NCBI GenBank assembly: GCA_963772975.1
Contig: CAVYZH010000010.1
Span: forward strand, 124,001 to 188,000
From: AC-32 sp963772975
GTDB taxonomy: Bacteria > Actinomycetota > Thermoleophilia > Gaiellales > Gaiellaceae
Direction: 5' to 3'
DNA: 64,000 nt
The notes beneath the pieces were generated by a model. The model had not been told where the DNA came from. It worked only from the letters and a program-made list of their open reading frames with translations, and did no database searches. Positions 8,252-17,460 of this stretch are shown piece after piece. The translations under genes were made by a program, and so were the position numbers. The first letter of the stretch is position 1; each line of letters begins with the position of its first letter.

Positions 8252-9204
8252 CCGGCGAGCTCCTTCGTCCAGTACGAGACGACGAGGTCGGCGCCAGCCC
8301 GCTTGATCGCGGTCAGCGACTCGAGCGCCGCCTGCCGCTCGTCGAGCCAACCGCGCGCGCCCGCGGCCTTGAGCATCGCGTACTCGCCCGAGACGTTGTA
8401 CGCGCCGACCGGCAGGTCGAAGCGCTCCCGCACCGCCCGAAGCACGTCCAGGTTCGGCAGCGCCGGCTTGACGAGCAGCGCGTCGGCGCCCTCGGCCACG
8501 TCGAGCTCGCACTCGCGCAGCGCCTCGCGCACGTTGGCCGGGTCGAGCTGGTAGCCGCGCCGGTCGCCGAAGGCCGGAGTCGAGTCGGCGGCCTCGCGGA
8601 ACGGGCCGTAGAACGCCGAGGCGTACTTGGCCGCGTAGGAAACGATCGGAAGCTCGCCGTGGCCGTCCTCGTCGAGAGCGGCGCGGATCGCGGCGACCCG
8701 GCCGTCCATCATGTCGCTCGGGCAGACTGCGTCGGCGCCGGCAGCGGCGTGCGAGACGGCCGTGCGCGCGAGCAGTTCGAGCGTCGCGTCGTTGTCCACC
8801 TCGTCGCCCTCGAGCACGCCGCAGTGGCCGTGCGAGGTGTATTCGCAGAGACAGACATCCGTCAGCAGCACAAGGCCCGGGCTCGCCTCGCGGAGAGCCC
8901 GCAGCGCCCGCTGGACGACGCCGTCGTCGTCCCAGGCGCCCGAGCCCTCGGCGTCCTTCTCGTCCGGGATCCCGAACAGCAGCACCGCGCGTACGCCCAG
9001 CCGCGCCGTCTCCTCGGCCTCGGCGGCCAGGTCCTCGACCGAGAACCGGCCGAGTGCCGGCAGGTCCGGGCTCGGCTCGGTGGCCGGGCCGACGAAGAGC
9101 GGTAGGACGAAGTCGTCGAGGTCGAGCCGGGTCTCCCGCACGAGCGCCCGCAGGCGGTCGCTGCGGCGGAGCCGGCGCAGGCGCGTGACCGGGAACGAGC
9201 TCAC
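8242..9204 (-). CDS. hemB: porphobilinogen synthase (delta-aminolevulinate dehydratase)
   Basis: 320 residues, full length. It condenses two 5-aminolevulinates to porphobilinogen in haem synthesis. Schiff-base lysines are visible at K193 (SYAAKYASAFYG) and K246 (LLVKPALPNLDV). The active-site metal region DVCLCEYTSHGHCG has Cys 118, 120 and 128, so the enzyme is of the zinc-binding type rather than the Asp-rich magnesium type. The ATG overlaps the preceding ABC permease stop by four bases (9201-9204). No other haem-synthesis gene is nearby; this placement behind an ABC exporter is unusual. Confidence 0.96.
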   Translation of the reverse strand: MSSFPVTRLRRLRRSDRLRALVRETRLDLDDFVLPLFVGPATEPSPDLPALGRFSVEDLAAEAEETARLGVRAVLLFGIPDEKDAEGSGAWDDDGVVQRALRALREASPGLVLLTDVCLCEYTSHGHCGVLEGDEVDNDATLELLARTAVSHAAAGADAVCPSDMMDGRVAAIRAALDEDGHGELPIVSYAAKYASAFYGPFREAADSTPAFGDRRGYQLDPANVREALRECELDVAEGADALLVKPALPNLDVLRAVRERFDLPVGAYNVSGEYAMLKAAGARGWLDERQAALESLTAIKRAGADLVVSYWTKELAGWL

Positions 9205-10529
9205 ACCAACAATCTACGCGCTCCCACCCGGGCGAGCCCGCCGAAGACCGCACCGAGCGCGACCAGCCAGAGGCCCTCTCGCAGCACCTCTCCCCAGGGG
9301 CTGAGGTCGTAAAGCGCGGAGCGGAAGAAGCGGACCGCGTGCGCGAACGGCAGCGCGTCGCTCAGCCAGCCCGCCGGCGGAACGACCTCGGCCGGGATCA
9401 GCCCGAGAAAGACGATCGGCATCACGACCAGCACCGCGACGAGCGAGGCCGAGCGGGCTTCCCGCGCCAGCGCTCCGAGCAGCGCGCCGAGCGCGCCGAC
9501 CGAGCCGCCAGCGAGCACGAGCCCGACCACGAGCAGCGGCAGCCGCCGCCACGGCTCGCCGCCGGTGACGCCGCCGATCTCGATGATCAGCCCGAAGCCG
9601 AGCGCGATCGCGAGCCCGAGTCCCAGCGCCACCGCGGCCGCCAGAGCAACCTTCGACCAGACGAGCTGCCCGAGCCCGACGAGCCCGCGCGCGAGACGGC
9701 CGACGACGTTCTCGTCGCGTTCGGCGGCGAGCGAGCCGGCGGCGAGCAGCAGGGCCAGGAAGGTGATCGTCAGCGCGAGCGCGTAGGCCTGCACCTCAGC
9801 CGAGAGTGCCCACGTGCGCCCGCGCCCAGGCGCACGCACGAGCTCGATCGGGTGCGCGGTCGAGCTGAGCGCGTCGTTCGTGTTCGCGAGCGCCAGCCGC
9901 GCGTCGTGCAGGAAGTCGAGCAGCTCGGCCGTCCTCGGCGTCTGCGGCATCTCTCGCAGGAGCCGCTGCGCCTTCTCGATCCCGAGCACCGTGATCGGAG
10001 CGCCCAGGAAGCTGCCGTCGCCGCCGTGCAGGATCAGGGTCACGTAGCGGAGGTTGCTGGCGATATACGCGCTCTGGAGCTGGCGGTTGAGCGAGTAGAC
10101 GAGCGCCTGCACCTGCTGCTCGACCCGCGAGGAGATCGTGCCGGTCGAGAGCTGCAGCTCGAGCTGCGGGCTCCGGACCATCCCTCGCAGCGTCGAGACG
10201 AAGCCCGGCGGCACCGTCACGACGGCGACGACGCGGCCGTCGTCGAGCTGGCGCTTCGCCTCGTCGGGGGAGAGACGCACGAGCTTCACCTTCTTGCTCG
10301 CCTCGTCGATCGTGTGGCCGACGTCGAAGCGCTTGCCGCCGAGCACGACGGTCGCAGGCAGGTTGTCGTCGTCCACGAACGCCACGCGTGGCTTCGAGCT
10401 GCCGTAGCTCGCGACTAGGCCGATCAGCAGCGCGATCGCGAGCGGGTAGGCGATCAGGATCCCGAGCAGCAGCGGCGAGCGCCGCAGCACGAGCATGTCC
10501 TTGCGCAGCAGCAGCGCGATCCGGTTCAC
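9201..10529 (-). CDS. ABC-2 type transporter permease
   Basis: 442 residues. One membrane helix near residues 17-40 is followed by a long extracytoplasmic domain (about 45-245). Five or six helices follow, from about 250, including FLGLIPAEVVPPAGWLSDALPF, a typical ABC-2 permease segment before the last helix. It pairs with the ATPase encoded immediately upstream (ATGA overlap at 10526-10529). The substrate is unknown. The large external domain and single-permease gene fit the YhgE/DrrB/ABC-2 exporter group and not the small haem-lyase-associated CcmB. Confidence 0.88.
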   Translation of the reverse strand: MNRIALLLRKDMLVLRRSPLLLGILIAYPLAIALLIGLVASYGSSKPRVAFVDDDNLPATVVLGGKRFDVGHTIDEASKKVKLVRLSPDEAKRQLDDGRVVAVVTVPPGFVSTLRGMVRSPQLELQLSTGTISSRVEQQVQALVYSLNRQLQSAYIASNLRYVTLILHGGDGSFLGAPITVLGIEKAQRLLREMPQTPRTAELLDFLHDARLALANTNDALSSTAHPIELVRAPGRGRTWALSAEVQAYALALTITFLALLLAAGSLAAERDENVVGRLARGLVGLGQLVWSKVALAAAVALGLGLAIALGFGLIIEIGGVTGGEPWRRLPLLVVGLVLAGGSVGALGALLGALAREARSASLVAVLVVMPIVFLGLIPAEVVPPAGWLSDALPFAHAVRFFRSALYDLSPWGEVLREGLWLVALGAVFGGLARVGARRLLV

Positions 10530-11194
10530 GCCGACAGACTCTCGCCGTGGGCCCGGTCGTACTCCTCACGCGTGCCGGCGAAGACGAGCCGACCCTCGCG
10601 CAGCGCCGCGACGCGGCTGGCGATCCGTTCGACCTCTTCGAAGTTCTGAGTCGCGAAGACGACCGCCCCGTCTCGCGCCCGTAGCGCTGCCACGCGCTCC
10701 CAGAGCCGGCGCCGCTGGTCGGGGTCGAGGGCGGCGGTCGGCTCGTCAAGCAGGAGCACCTGCGGGTCGCCGAGCAGCGAGATGGCGAGGTTCAGCCGTT
10801 GGCGGTTGCCGACCGAGAGGTTGACGCTCGGCGACGCTGCGCCGGGCAGCTCAAACGCCTCGAGCAGCAGCTCGGCCGCCGCGCGCGGGTCGTGCTCGCC
10901 CTCGAGCCGCGCGAACAGCTCCAGGTTCTCGCGCGCGGACAGGCGGCCGTACTGCGCAGGCCGCTGCGGAGCCCAGCCGACGCGCGCGCCCTTTCGCCGC
11001 TCCACCTTGCCGCTGCTTGCCTCGAGCGCGCCCGCCAGCAGCGCGAGCAGCGTCGACTTGCCCGCGCCGTTCGGGCCGACGAGCGCGAGCGCGTCGCCGT
11101 CCCAGACCTCCAGCTCGACCGGCTCGAGCGCGCTCGTCTGGCCGAACCGGCGCCCGGCGCCACGGGCCGCGAGCAGTGGTGTCGAGTGGGTCAA
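10526..11194 (-). CDS. ABC transporter ATP-binding protein
   Basis: About 222 residues. Walker A is GPNGAGKST, the signature is LSVGNRQRLNLAISLL (a non-canonical LSVGN in place of LSGGQ), Walker B is VLLLDEP, and the switch region has ATQNFEEVER where a His is usual, so the H-loop His appears replaced by Gln. I chose the TTG at 11194, which forms a TTGA overlap with the upstream stop. No better in-frame ATG or GTG precedes the first conserved strand. It pairs with the 9201-10529 permease. Confidence 0.85.
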   Translation of the reverse strand: MTHSTPLLAARGAGRRFGQTSALEPVELEVWDGDALALVGPNGAGKSTLLALLAGALEASSGKVERRKGARVGWAPQRPAQYGRLSARENLELFARLEGEHDPRAAAELLLEAFELPGAASPSVNLSVGNRQRLNLAISLLGDPQVLLLDEPTAALDPDQRRRLWERVAALRARDGAVVFATQNFEEVERIASRVAALREGRLVFAGTREEYDRAHGESLSA

Positions 11195-12420
11195 CGGCTC
11201 GCCGCTGCCGGCGGATCGGGCGGCGGCAGGGGCGCGACTCGCGTCTCCTCCACCTCGACCTCCACCGGAATTGCGCTGCCCTGCGCCCATGACTCGAGTG
11301 TCACCCGCTCGCCGAAGAACTCCCAGATCGCCCGCCCTGCGGCCAGCAGCGGCAGCGCCACGAGCGCGCCCGGCAGGCCGTAGATCTCGCCGCCGGCCAG
11401 CAGCCCGAAGATCACCAGCAGCGGGTGCAGCCGCAGCGCGCTGCCCATCACGTTCGGAACGACGACGTGCCCCTCGAGCTGGTGGATCCCGAGAAAGAGC
11501 AACCCGACCCAGATCGCCGAGACCGGGTGCACGACGAGCGCGTAGATGAACGGCGGGATCGCGCCGAGCCAGGGGCCGATGTACGGGATCAGCTCCGTGA
11601 CCGCGACCCACGCTCCGAACAGCGCGGCGTACTTGTCGGCGCCGGGAACCCAGCCGAGCGTGCCGAGCAGCCACATGCCGAGCCCCGCGCTCGTGCCGAT
11701 GATCAGCGAGAGCAGCACCTGCCCGCGGACGTAGCTCGCGAGCGAGCGCTCGATCCGGTGCAGCAGCGGGTCCGAGCCGGGGTGCGGCGGGAAGCGCCGG
11801 TCGACGACGCGCGCCAGCCGCGGCATGTCGAGCAGCATGTAGATCGAGACCACGATCACCAGCACGAGCGCGAACAGGAACTTGATCGTCCCGATCGCGG
11901 CGCCCTCGACGAAGTCGATCACGTCGCCCGTGTAGCGCGTGACGTCCTTCTTGCGGATCTGGCGGACGAGGTCGTGGCCCTGCTTCTGGATCTCGACCCC
12001 GCCGAGCCGGTGGGTGTCGAGCCAGTGCTGGAAGCGGTCGACGTCGGCGTCCGCATGCGTCCGGCCGGGCTGTCCGTGCTCGACCGTAAAGTAGTCGTTC
12101 ACCCGGGTCGCGCTCGACTTCGTCTGGTCGACGACCACCGAGCCGAGCGCGAGAATCACGGCCAGGAGGATGGCGAAAAAGCTGAGGTACACCAGCGCGA
12201 CGCCGAACCCCCGAGGGATCCAGACCCGCGTCAGCGTCCGCACGATCGGGTTGAGCAGGAACGCGATCAGCGCGGCGACGAGGAAGAGGAAGACGACATG
12301 ACGGGCCGCGCCGGCGATCACCCACAGCAGCAGGAGCAGAATCGGGAGGCCGACAAGCTGAATCCAGCGGGGAATCTGAATCTTCGCCGCCCCGGCAGAA
12401 GGCCCGGCCATGGCAGGCAT
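11191..12420 (-). CDS. AI-2E family transporter (PerM-like membrane protein)
   Basis: 409 residues with about eight membrane helices: two N-terminal hydrophobic blocks, a periplasmic segment rich in charged residues (about 100-170), then a C-terminal helix cluster containing LTELIPYIGPWLGAIPPFIYAL, a hallmark of the AI-2E/PerM family. Family members export varied small molecules; a specific substrate cannot be read here. It is the first gene of the operon running to 7778 and diverges from 12550. The last 40 residues are acidic and proline-rich. Confidence 0.88.
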   Translation of the reverse strand: MPAMAGPSAGAAKIQIPRWIQLVGLPILLLLLWVIAGAARHVVFLFLVAALIAFLLNPIVRTLTRVWIPRGFGVALVYLSFFAILLAVILALGSVVVDQTKSSATRVNDYFTVEHGQPGRTHADADVDRFQHWLDTHRLGGVEIQKQGHDLVRQIRKKDVTRYTGDVIDFVEGAAIGTIKFLFALVLVIVVSIYMLLDMPRLARVVDRRFPPHPGSDPLLHRIERSLASYVRGQVLLSLIIGTSAGLGMWLLGTLGWVPGADKYAALFGAWVAVTELIPYIGPWLGAIPPFIYALVVHPVSAIWVGLLFLGIHQLEGHVVVPNVMGSALRLHPLLVIFGLLAGGEIYGLPGALVALPLLAAGRAIWEFFGERVTLESWAQGSAIPVEVEVEETRVAPLPPPDPPAAASR

Positions 12421-12536
12421 CGTAACTCGCGCGTCGTACCGCTACGACCACCCGACTGGGACTGGGACTTCGGGGTCGACGGGACCCTTGCACTCGCGCC
12501 GCAACCGGTCCCGTTGCAGCAGGAGCCGACCTCGGT

Positions 12537-12542
12537 TACCGT
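12537..12542 (+). promoter_or_regulatory. -10 box TACCGT of the M23-like gene
   Basis: TACCGT followed by 7 nt and ATG at 12550 fits a leaderless start. The rest of 12421-12536, between the divergent genes, shows no other clear signal. Confidence 0.45.
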
Positions 12543-12549
12543 GCGGCGG

Positions 12550-13323
12550 ATGCCACGCGCCTCAGCTCATGCGAGGCGGCGGCGGGCCGAGACGGCCGCC
12601 GCGCGCCGCAAGAGGCGATTGGCGGGACTGATCCTGCTCGCCTCGGTCGCGCTGATCACGTTGCTCCTGACCGCTTTCGGGTCGGGCGGCACGCGCGCGG
12701 TCCCGGCCGCGGCGCCCGCGCCGGCGACCCGCTTGCTGCCCGCCGGCCCGCCCCGCCCGCAGGTGGTCTCGCTGATGGGCTCGATCCGGGTGCTGCTCCC
12801 GGTCGCCCAGGGCCGCCTGACCGCGGTCGGCTACCACGCCGCGGGTGACGGCTCGCTCGCACTGCGGCCGGTCGGGCGCCAGCTGAACCAGGGCCTCGTT
12901 GGGCGCGTCGCCCGCAGCCTGTTCGGGAACGGCAGCGGCAACAGCCTGCGCTACTACGTGCTCGGCGGCGGCACCGGCCCGGCCACGGCCTCGCTCGACG
13001 TCGGCGCGCCGCCCGGGACCGACGTCTACTCGCCGGTCGACGGCAGGGTCGTCGCGATTACGCCGTACGTGCTGGCCGGGAAGCACATGGGCGCCCGGAT
13101 CGACATTCAGCCGAGCGGCAACCCTGCGCTGGTCGTCTCGCTCACGCACCTCCGGCCCGACCCGAATCTGACCGTCGGCTCCACGGTCGGCGCGACCACC
13201 TCAAAGGTCGGGACGATCATCGACTTCGCCCAGGTCGAGCGCCAGGCCCTCGCGCGCGTGACCACCGACGCGGGGAACCACGTGTCGATCGAGATCCACG
13301 CCGCCACGCTCTCACTCCCCTGA
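12550..13323 (+). CDS. membrane-anchored M23/LytM-like protein with incomplete catalytic site
   Basis: 257 residues. A very basic N-terminus and one hydrophobic helix at about 30-46 would anchor it with the body outside. From about 155 it follows the LytM beta-fold: APPGTDVYSPVDGRVVAI, then VVSLTHLRP, and a terminal VSIEIH. In active M23 peptidases the first block is HxGxD and carries a zinc His; here the His is replaced while the Asp stays, so it may be a non-enzymatic LytM domain (inference). It overlaps the next gene by CTGA. Confidence 0.7.
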   Translation: MPRASAHARRRRAETAAARRKRRLAGLILLASVALITLLLTAFGSGGTRAVPAAAPAPATRLLPAGPPRPQVVSLMGSIRVLLPVAQGRLTAVGYHAAGDGSLALRPVGRQLNQGLVGRVARSLFGNGSGNSLRYYVLGGGTGPATASLDVGAPPGTDVYSPVDGRVVAITPYVLAGKHMGARIDIQPSGNPALVVSLTHLRPDPNLTVGSTVGATTSKVGTIIDFAQVERQALARVTTDAGNHVSIEIHAATLSLP

Positions 13324-14099
13324 GAATCCTCTTCATCGCCGACGTCTTCGGCACCGCAGGCCGGAAGGCGGTCGAGGAGCGCCTGCCCGGGCTGAAGGAG
13401 GAGCAGGGCGTCGGCTTTTGCGTCGTCAACGGCGAGAACGTCGCCGACGGGGCCGGGATCACGCCCCGCCTCGCCGACCGGCTGCTGGCGGCCGGTGCCG
13501 ACGTGATCACGCTCGGCAACCACGTCTGGCGCCGCCGCGAGATCGTGCCTTACCTCGAGACGGCCGAGCGCGTCATCCGTCCCGCGAACCTGGCCTCGAG
13601 CTCGCCGGGGCGCGGGCTGGCCGTGGTCGAAGCGGAGGACGGAATGCCGGTTGCGGTGCTGAACCTCCAGGGCGCGCTCTTCATGAGCACGCCGGTCAGC
13701 CCGTTCGAGGTCGTGGACGCCCTCGTCGAGGAGGCGCGCGCGGCGGCGAAGGTCGTGCTCGTGGACTTCCACGCCGAGGCCACGAGTGAGAAGGTGGCGC
13801 TCTCACGGCTGCTCGACGGGCGCGTCACGGCGGTCTTCGGCACGCACACGCACGTCCAGACGAGCGACGCCCGCGTCCAGCCAGGCGGTACCGCCGCGAT
13901 CTCCGACGCGGGAATGACCGGCCCGCACGATTCCGTGATCGGCGTCAAGGCCGAGCTCGCGATCGGGCGGATGCAGACGGGCATGGGCGTCCGCTTCGAG
14001 CCGGCCGACGGCGGCGTCCGGATCGAAGGCGCGCTGGTCGAGTGCGACGCCGACGGGCGCGCGCTCAGCTGCGACGCGATTCGCGTGCCGGTGCCGTGA
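13320..14099 (+). CDS. YmdB-type metallophosphoesterase (TIGR00282 family), CTG start
   Basis: About 259 residues, the normal family length. Motifs for the dinuclear metal site are IADVFG at the very N-terminus, NGENVADGAGIT, GNHVW, and GTHTHVQTSD. Relatives hydrolyse 2',3'-cyclic nucleotides (B. subtilis YmdB). The metal Asp is residue 8 of LRILFIADVFG. The only codon that can start the protein before it is CTG at 13320, overlapping the upstream TGA as CTGA. The next usual start, near 13503, would remove two metal motifs. The 3' end overlaps the convergent gene by 35 nt. Confidence 0.88.
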   Translation: MRILFIADVFGTAGRKAVEERLPGLKEEQGVGFCVVNGENVADGAGITPRLADRLLAAGADVITLGNHVWRRREIVPYLETAERVIRPANLASSSPGRGLAVVEAEDGMPVAVLNLQGALFMSTPVSPFEVVDALVEEARAAAKVVLVDFHAEATSEKVALSRLLDGRVTAVFGTHTHVQTSDARVQPGGTAAISDAGMTGPHDSVIGVKAELAIGRMQTGMGVRFEPADGGVRIEGALVECDADGRALSCDAIRVPVP

Positions 14100-15288
14100 G
14101 CACGACGACCAGCGCGACCAGCACGAGGTCGCGGGCGAGCAGCACCCACGACGGGAGCTCGTCGAAGGCGACCAGGTCGAAGTAGCGGATCGGGAACCAG
14201 ACCTGCGTCAGCAGCAGCGCCAGCCCGAGTAGCGCCGAGGCGCCCAGGCCGCGGCGGCCGCGGACGAGCGGCACCAGCGGCAGCAGCCAGATCAGAAACT
14301 GCGGCGAGAGCACCTTCCCGAGCGCGACGAAGGCGGCAACCGAGGCGGCCGACCAGCGCACGAGCCGCTCCGGGGTCGCCGGCCCCCGCGCCGCGGCGAC
14401 CCAGATCGCGACGAGCGCGAGCGCGAGCAGCGCGCTCGAGGCGGCGCCGACGGCGTCGGGCAACGAGCCGACGAGGTTCTGCGAGCCGCGGCTCGAGTCG
14501 AGAGTCAACCCGAGCCCGCCCACGTGGTGCGCGGCGAGCAGCAGCGACGCGCCGAGGCTCTCGATCTGCAGCGGCCGGGTCGTCTGCCGGACGATGCTGT
14601 CCCAGACCCCGTGCGGTGCGAGCGCGAGGAACGGGACGACGACCACGGCCACGACGGCCGCGGCGGCGCCCAGACAAAGCAGCGCCTCACGCCGGCCGCG
14701 TGTGCGCCAGACATAGGCCAGCGCCGGCGGGATCACCAGCGCGGGGAAGGCCTTGGCCGCGAACCCGAGCCCGAAGGCGGCGAACCCGAGCCGCTCCCGC
14801 CGCGCCAGCACGGCCGCAAGACCGGCCACCGTCAGGAAGGTCGGCCAGAGGTCGTAGCGGTAGAGGATCACCGAACCGAGCGCGAGCGGCGCCAGCGCGA
14901 AGAAGCCGAGCGCGGCTGCTGTCCTCTCGGTCGAGGCGCGGAGCTCGCGCAGCGCCACCGACATCGCCGCCAGCGAGCCGACCCCGCAGATCGCCATCAG
15001 GATCTGGAACTCGCGGTTGTAGAAGTCGAAGCTCGGCTTGCCGATCGCCGGGATGCCGAACGCGGGCAGCGCCCCCGGCGGGTACTCGACGGCGAAGTCG
15101 CGGTAGGGCAGGTGGCCGTCCGCGATCGCGGAACCGTAGCGGTGGTACTCGACCGTATCGAGGATCAGGTCGTGCTGGTACCACCCCCAGTGGAGCAGCG
15201 TCATCGAGACGAGAAAGAGCCCGGCCGCTCCGACGAGGAGCCGCCGCGGCTCAATCGACGCCGACCAGCTCCTGGCGAGGACGCTCAA
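14065..15288 (-). CDS. GT87-like (DUF2029) polytopic glycosyltransferase
   Basis: 407 residues, about ten membrane helices. The first external loop has DTVEYHRYGSAIADGHLPYR and VEYPPGA, as in GT87 mannosyltransferases that use polyprenyl-phosphate sugars. Such proteins extend cell-envelope glycans from outside the membrane. It overlaps the 3' end of the next upstream gene by 38 nt, and a GtrA gene follows the same direction further upstream, so the three form a likely envelope-glycan unit. The exact sugar and acceptor are unknown. Confidence 0.8.
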   Translation of the reverse strand: MSVLARSWSASIEPRRLLVGAAGLFLVSMTLLHWGWYQHDLILDTVEYHRYGSAIADGHLPYRDFAVEYPPGALPAFGIPAIGKPSFDFYNREFQILMAICGVGSLAAMSVALRELRASTERTAAALGFFALAPLALGSVILYRYDLWPTFLTVAGLAAVLARRERLGFAAFGLGFAAKAFPALVIPPALAYVWRTRGRREALLCLGAAAAVVAVVVVPFLALAPHGVWDSIVRQTTRPLQIESLGASLLLAAHHVGGLGLTLDSSRGSQNLVGSLPDAVGAASSALLALALVAIWVAAARGPATPERLVRWSAASVAAFVALGKVLSPQFLIWLLPLVPLVRGRRGLGASALLGLALLLTQVWFPIRYFDLVAFDELPSWVLLARDLVLVALVVVLTAPARESRRS

Positions 15289-16993
15289 CCGGCGCTTGGA
15301 CGGGGGCGGGCAACGGCGCGGCCGCCGGGGCGAGAACGGCGAATGCCGCGAACGGGAAGAACCACGGCAGGTAAAGGTAGAACCAGTGCGTCAGCACGAG
15401 CTCGACGCCGATCAGCAGCGCGGCGGTCAGCGCGGCGAGCTGCAGCGGCGACTTCCGGCGCGGGAGGAAGTAGACGACGGCCGCGCCGCCGAGCAGCGCA
15501 CCCTCGAGCACGCGCTGGAGGATGTGCAGATCCGGCAGCCCCGCGTGGTACTGGCGCCAGTCCCAGATCGAAAACGGCGATTCGCGGTCGATCTGCCAGC
15601 CGAGCGTGCGCTTCCAGAACTCGTGCGCGGCCCCGAACGGATGCCCGTCGAGGGCGAGGATCGAGAATGCTGCGAGGCTCGCCGCGAGAAACGCGGCGGC
15701 GAAGACGAGCGTCGGCCGCAAGCGGCGTTCCGGATACGAGGCCCAGAGCGGCGCGAGCAGTAGCGGGGCGAACTTCGTCCAGCCCGAGAGCGCAGTGAAG
15801 GCGCCGCGCGCGACCGGTGAGCTGACGAGCCAGAAGCCCCAGATCAGGAACAGCGGCGGCAGCGCGTCGTTCGTGTTCGAGCTCGAGACGTACTGCGTGA
15901 ACGGATACGCCACCCACGCGAACGCGAGCGTCACCGCCAGGCGCTGGCCGCCGAAGCGCAGCCCCACGAGCGCGAGCCCGAGCAGGCAGAGCAGGTCGAA
16001 GGCGATCGAGGCGAAGTGGGCCGCGGGCAGGTCGTCCCACTTGCCGGTCCAGCCGAGCGCGAGGTAGCCGGGCAGGTAGGCCTCGTAGGCGACCGGCCCG
16101 TAGGTGTCGCCCTGCGGGTTTGCGGACTCGCAGCGGCCGTTCGTCTGGACGTGGTTGCGGATCTCGCCGTCGGCGTCGGCCGGCCCGCATGCCTTGCCGA
16201 TCTCGACCGGGAAGTGGCCGTACGGGACCTGTCCGTGCGCGATCCGGTCGGCGCCGATCACGCCCGAGTAGCCGACGTCGATCACGTTCGAGGCGCGCAC
16301 GTTGAGCCCGATCCGGAAGCCCGCCGTGAAGACGGTCGCGGCCGCGAGCAGCCAGACCGGCCAGACGGGGACGGCACCGGTGCCGAGCCGCCCACGCCAC
16401 GCGCTCCAGACCATGCGGCCGAGCAGGTAGAGCAGCGGCGGGTAGGCCAGCGGCACGCTCGTGAAGATGTCACCGCGGTTGAAGAACCAGAGCGAGACGC
16501 TGAACGAGAGCAGCACGAACAGATCGAGGTTGCGCAGGCTGAGCGGCCGGCGCAGGTCGCCCAGCCCGAGCAGGAAGAGCACGCAGAAGCCGAGCCAGAC
16601 CGGAGCGCTGTTGATCTGACGCCCACCGAAGGCACCGTCGGCGCCACGCGCCATCTTCCACGCCACCTGCGGTCCGGTCCACGCCTCGGTGACCGCACCG
16701 CTCGTGTCATCGACCTTGCCGGTCGCGACCTCGCCCGCCGGGCCGGCCCAGACCTTGACCGTCCACAGCTTCGTCGCCTTGGTGAAGTTCGCGTCCGTCT
16801 GCCGCCCGCGCGGGTAGTGCCGTAGCCAGTCGGCGACCTTCGGGTGCAGGAGGAAGATCCGCTTCACCGCGGCCGCCTGCAGGCGCGGCGAGGGCGGCGC
16901 GAGCGAGCCGTGCAGCTTCGGCGGGTTGCCGGCGGCGAGCGCACTCCCCGCCAGGGCGAAGGCGGCGAGCGCCACGGCCAGGACGCGGGCCAT
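15251..16993 (-). CDS. large membrane protein with exported N-terminus and GT87-like membrane part
   Basis: 580 residues. A signal-like segment (VLAVALAAFALAGSALAAG) is followed by a soluble stretch of about 100 residues resembling PepSY-type domains (TKLWTVKVWAGPAGEVATGKVDDTS). About ten membrane helices follow, with GADRIAHGQVPYGHFP, the same loop layout as the GT87-like protein downstream. A fused regulatory/glycosyltransferase protein is likely, but the reaction is unknown. The ATG at 16993 has TAGGCT 7 nt upstream. Confidence 0.7.
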   Translation of the reverse strand: MARVLAVALAAFALAGSALAAGNPPKLHGSLAPPSPRLQAAAVKRIFLLHPKVADWLRHYPRGRQTDANFTKATKLWTVKVWAGPAGEVATGKVDDTSGAVTEAWTGPQVAWKMARGADGAFGGRQINSAPVWLGFCVLFLLGLGDLRRPLSLRNLDLFVLLSFSVSLWFFNRGDIFTSVPLAYPPLLYLLGRMVWSAWRGRLGTGAVPVWPVWLLAAATVFTAGFRIGLNVRASNVIDVGYSGVIGADRIAHGQVPYGHFPVEIGKACGPADADGEIRNHVQTNGRCESANPQGDTYGPVAYEAYLPGYLALGWTGKWDDLPAAHFASIAFDLLCLLGLALVGLRFGGQRLAVTLAFAWVAYPFTQYVSSSNTNDALPPLFLIWGFWLVSSPVARGAFTALSGWTKFAPLLLAPLWASYPERRLRPTLVFAAAFLAASLAAFSILALDGHPFGAAHEFWKRTLGWQIDRESPFSIWDWRQYHAGLPDLHILQRVLEGALLGGAAVVYFLPRRKSPLQLAALTAALLIGVELVLTHWFYLYLPWFFPFAAFAVLAPAAAPLPAPVQAPVERPRQELVGVD

Positions 16994-17003
16994 CCGCGTC
17001 AGC

Positions 17004-17435
17004 CTAACGGCGGAACGACCAGAGCTTGTTGCCGAGGAAGTTCAGTGGAACGACGAGCACGACGGCGATCGCCTGAGCCAGCACCTCGTCCAGCCCGAGC
17101 GCGATGAAGCCGGTCAGCAGCGCGAGGTTGGCGATGTACGCGATCAGGGCCACGACCAGGAAGCGCAGGCCCTGCCAGCCGACGTGGCCGCGCTGAGCGT
17201 GGAAGGTCCAGAGCCGGTTCCAGGTGTAGTTGTTCGTCACCGCGACCAGGAAGGAGCACGTCGCCGCGGCCGCGTAGTGGAAGCCGGCGCCTTTCAGCAA
17301 CGCGGTGTAGACGACGAGGTTGATCACGTAGCCGCTGAGGCCGACCACGGAGAACTTGGCCAGCTGCACCCAGTTGTGCGGGTGGCGGAGCGCCTGGCCG
17401 GCGCGGGTGCGGGCGGTTGCGGGAGAGAAGGCCAT
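17004..17435 (-). CDS. GtrA-family membrane protein
   Basis: 143 residues with four helices and the GtrA pattern: FSVVGLSGYVINLVVY near the N-terminus, NYTWNRLWTF in the middle, and PLNFLGNKLWSFRR at the C-terminus. GtrA proteins are thought to flip polyprenyl-linked sugars across the membrane, which fits the adjacent GT87-like genes. ATG at 17435; TACGCT lies 9 nt upstream on the same strand. Confidence 0.9.
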   Translation of the reverse strand: MAFSPATARTRAGQALRHPHNWVQLAKFSVVGLSGYVINLVVYTALLKGAGFHYAAAATCSFLVAVTNNYTWNRLWTFHAQRGHVGWQGLRFLVVALIAYIANLALLTGFIALGLDEVLAQAIAVVLVVPLNFLGNKLWSFRR

Positions 17436-17460
17436 CGGCGCGCGAGCGTACCGGACGCCG

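Noticed and set aside
9201..11194. Cytochrome c biogenesis CcmA/CcmB assignment, suggested by hemB
   Set aside because: The permease has a 200-residue external domain and no CcmB features; the ATPase is too generic. Kept as an unspecified exporter.
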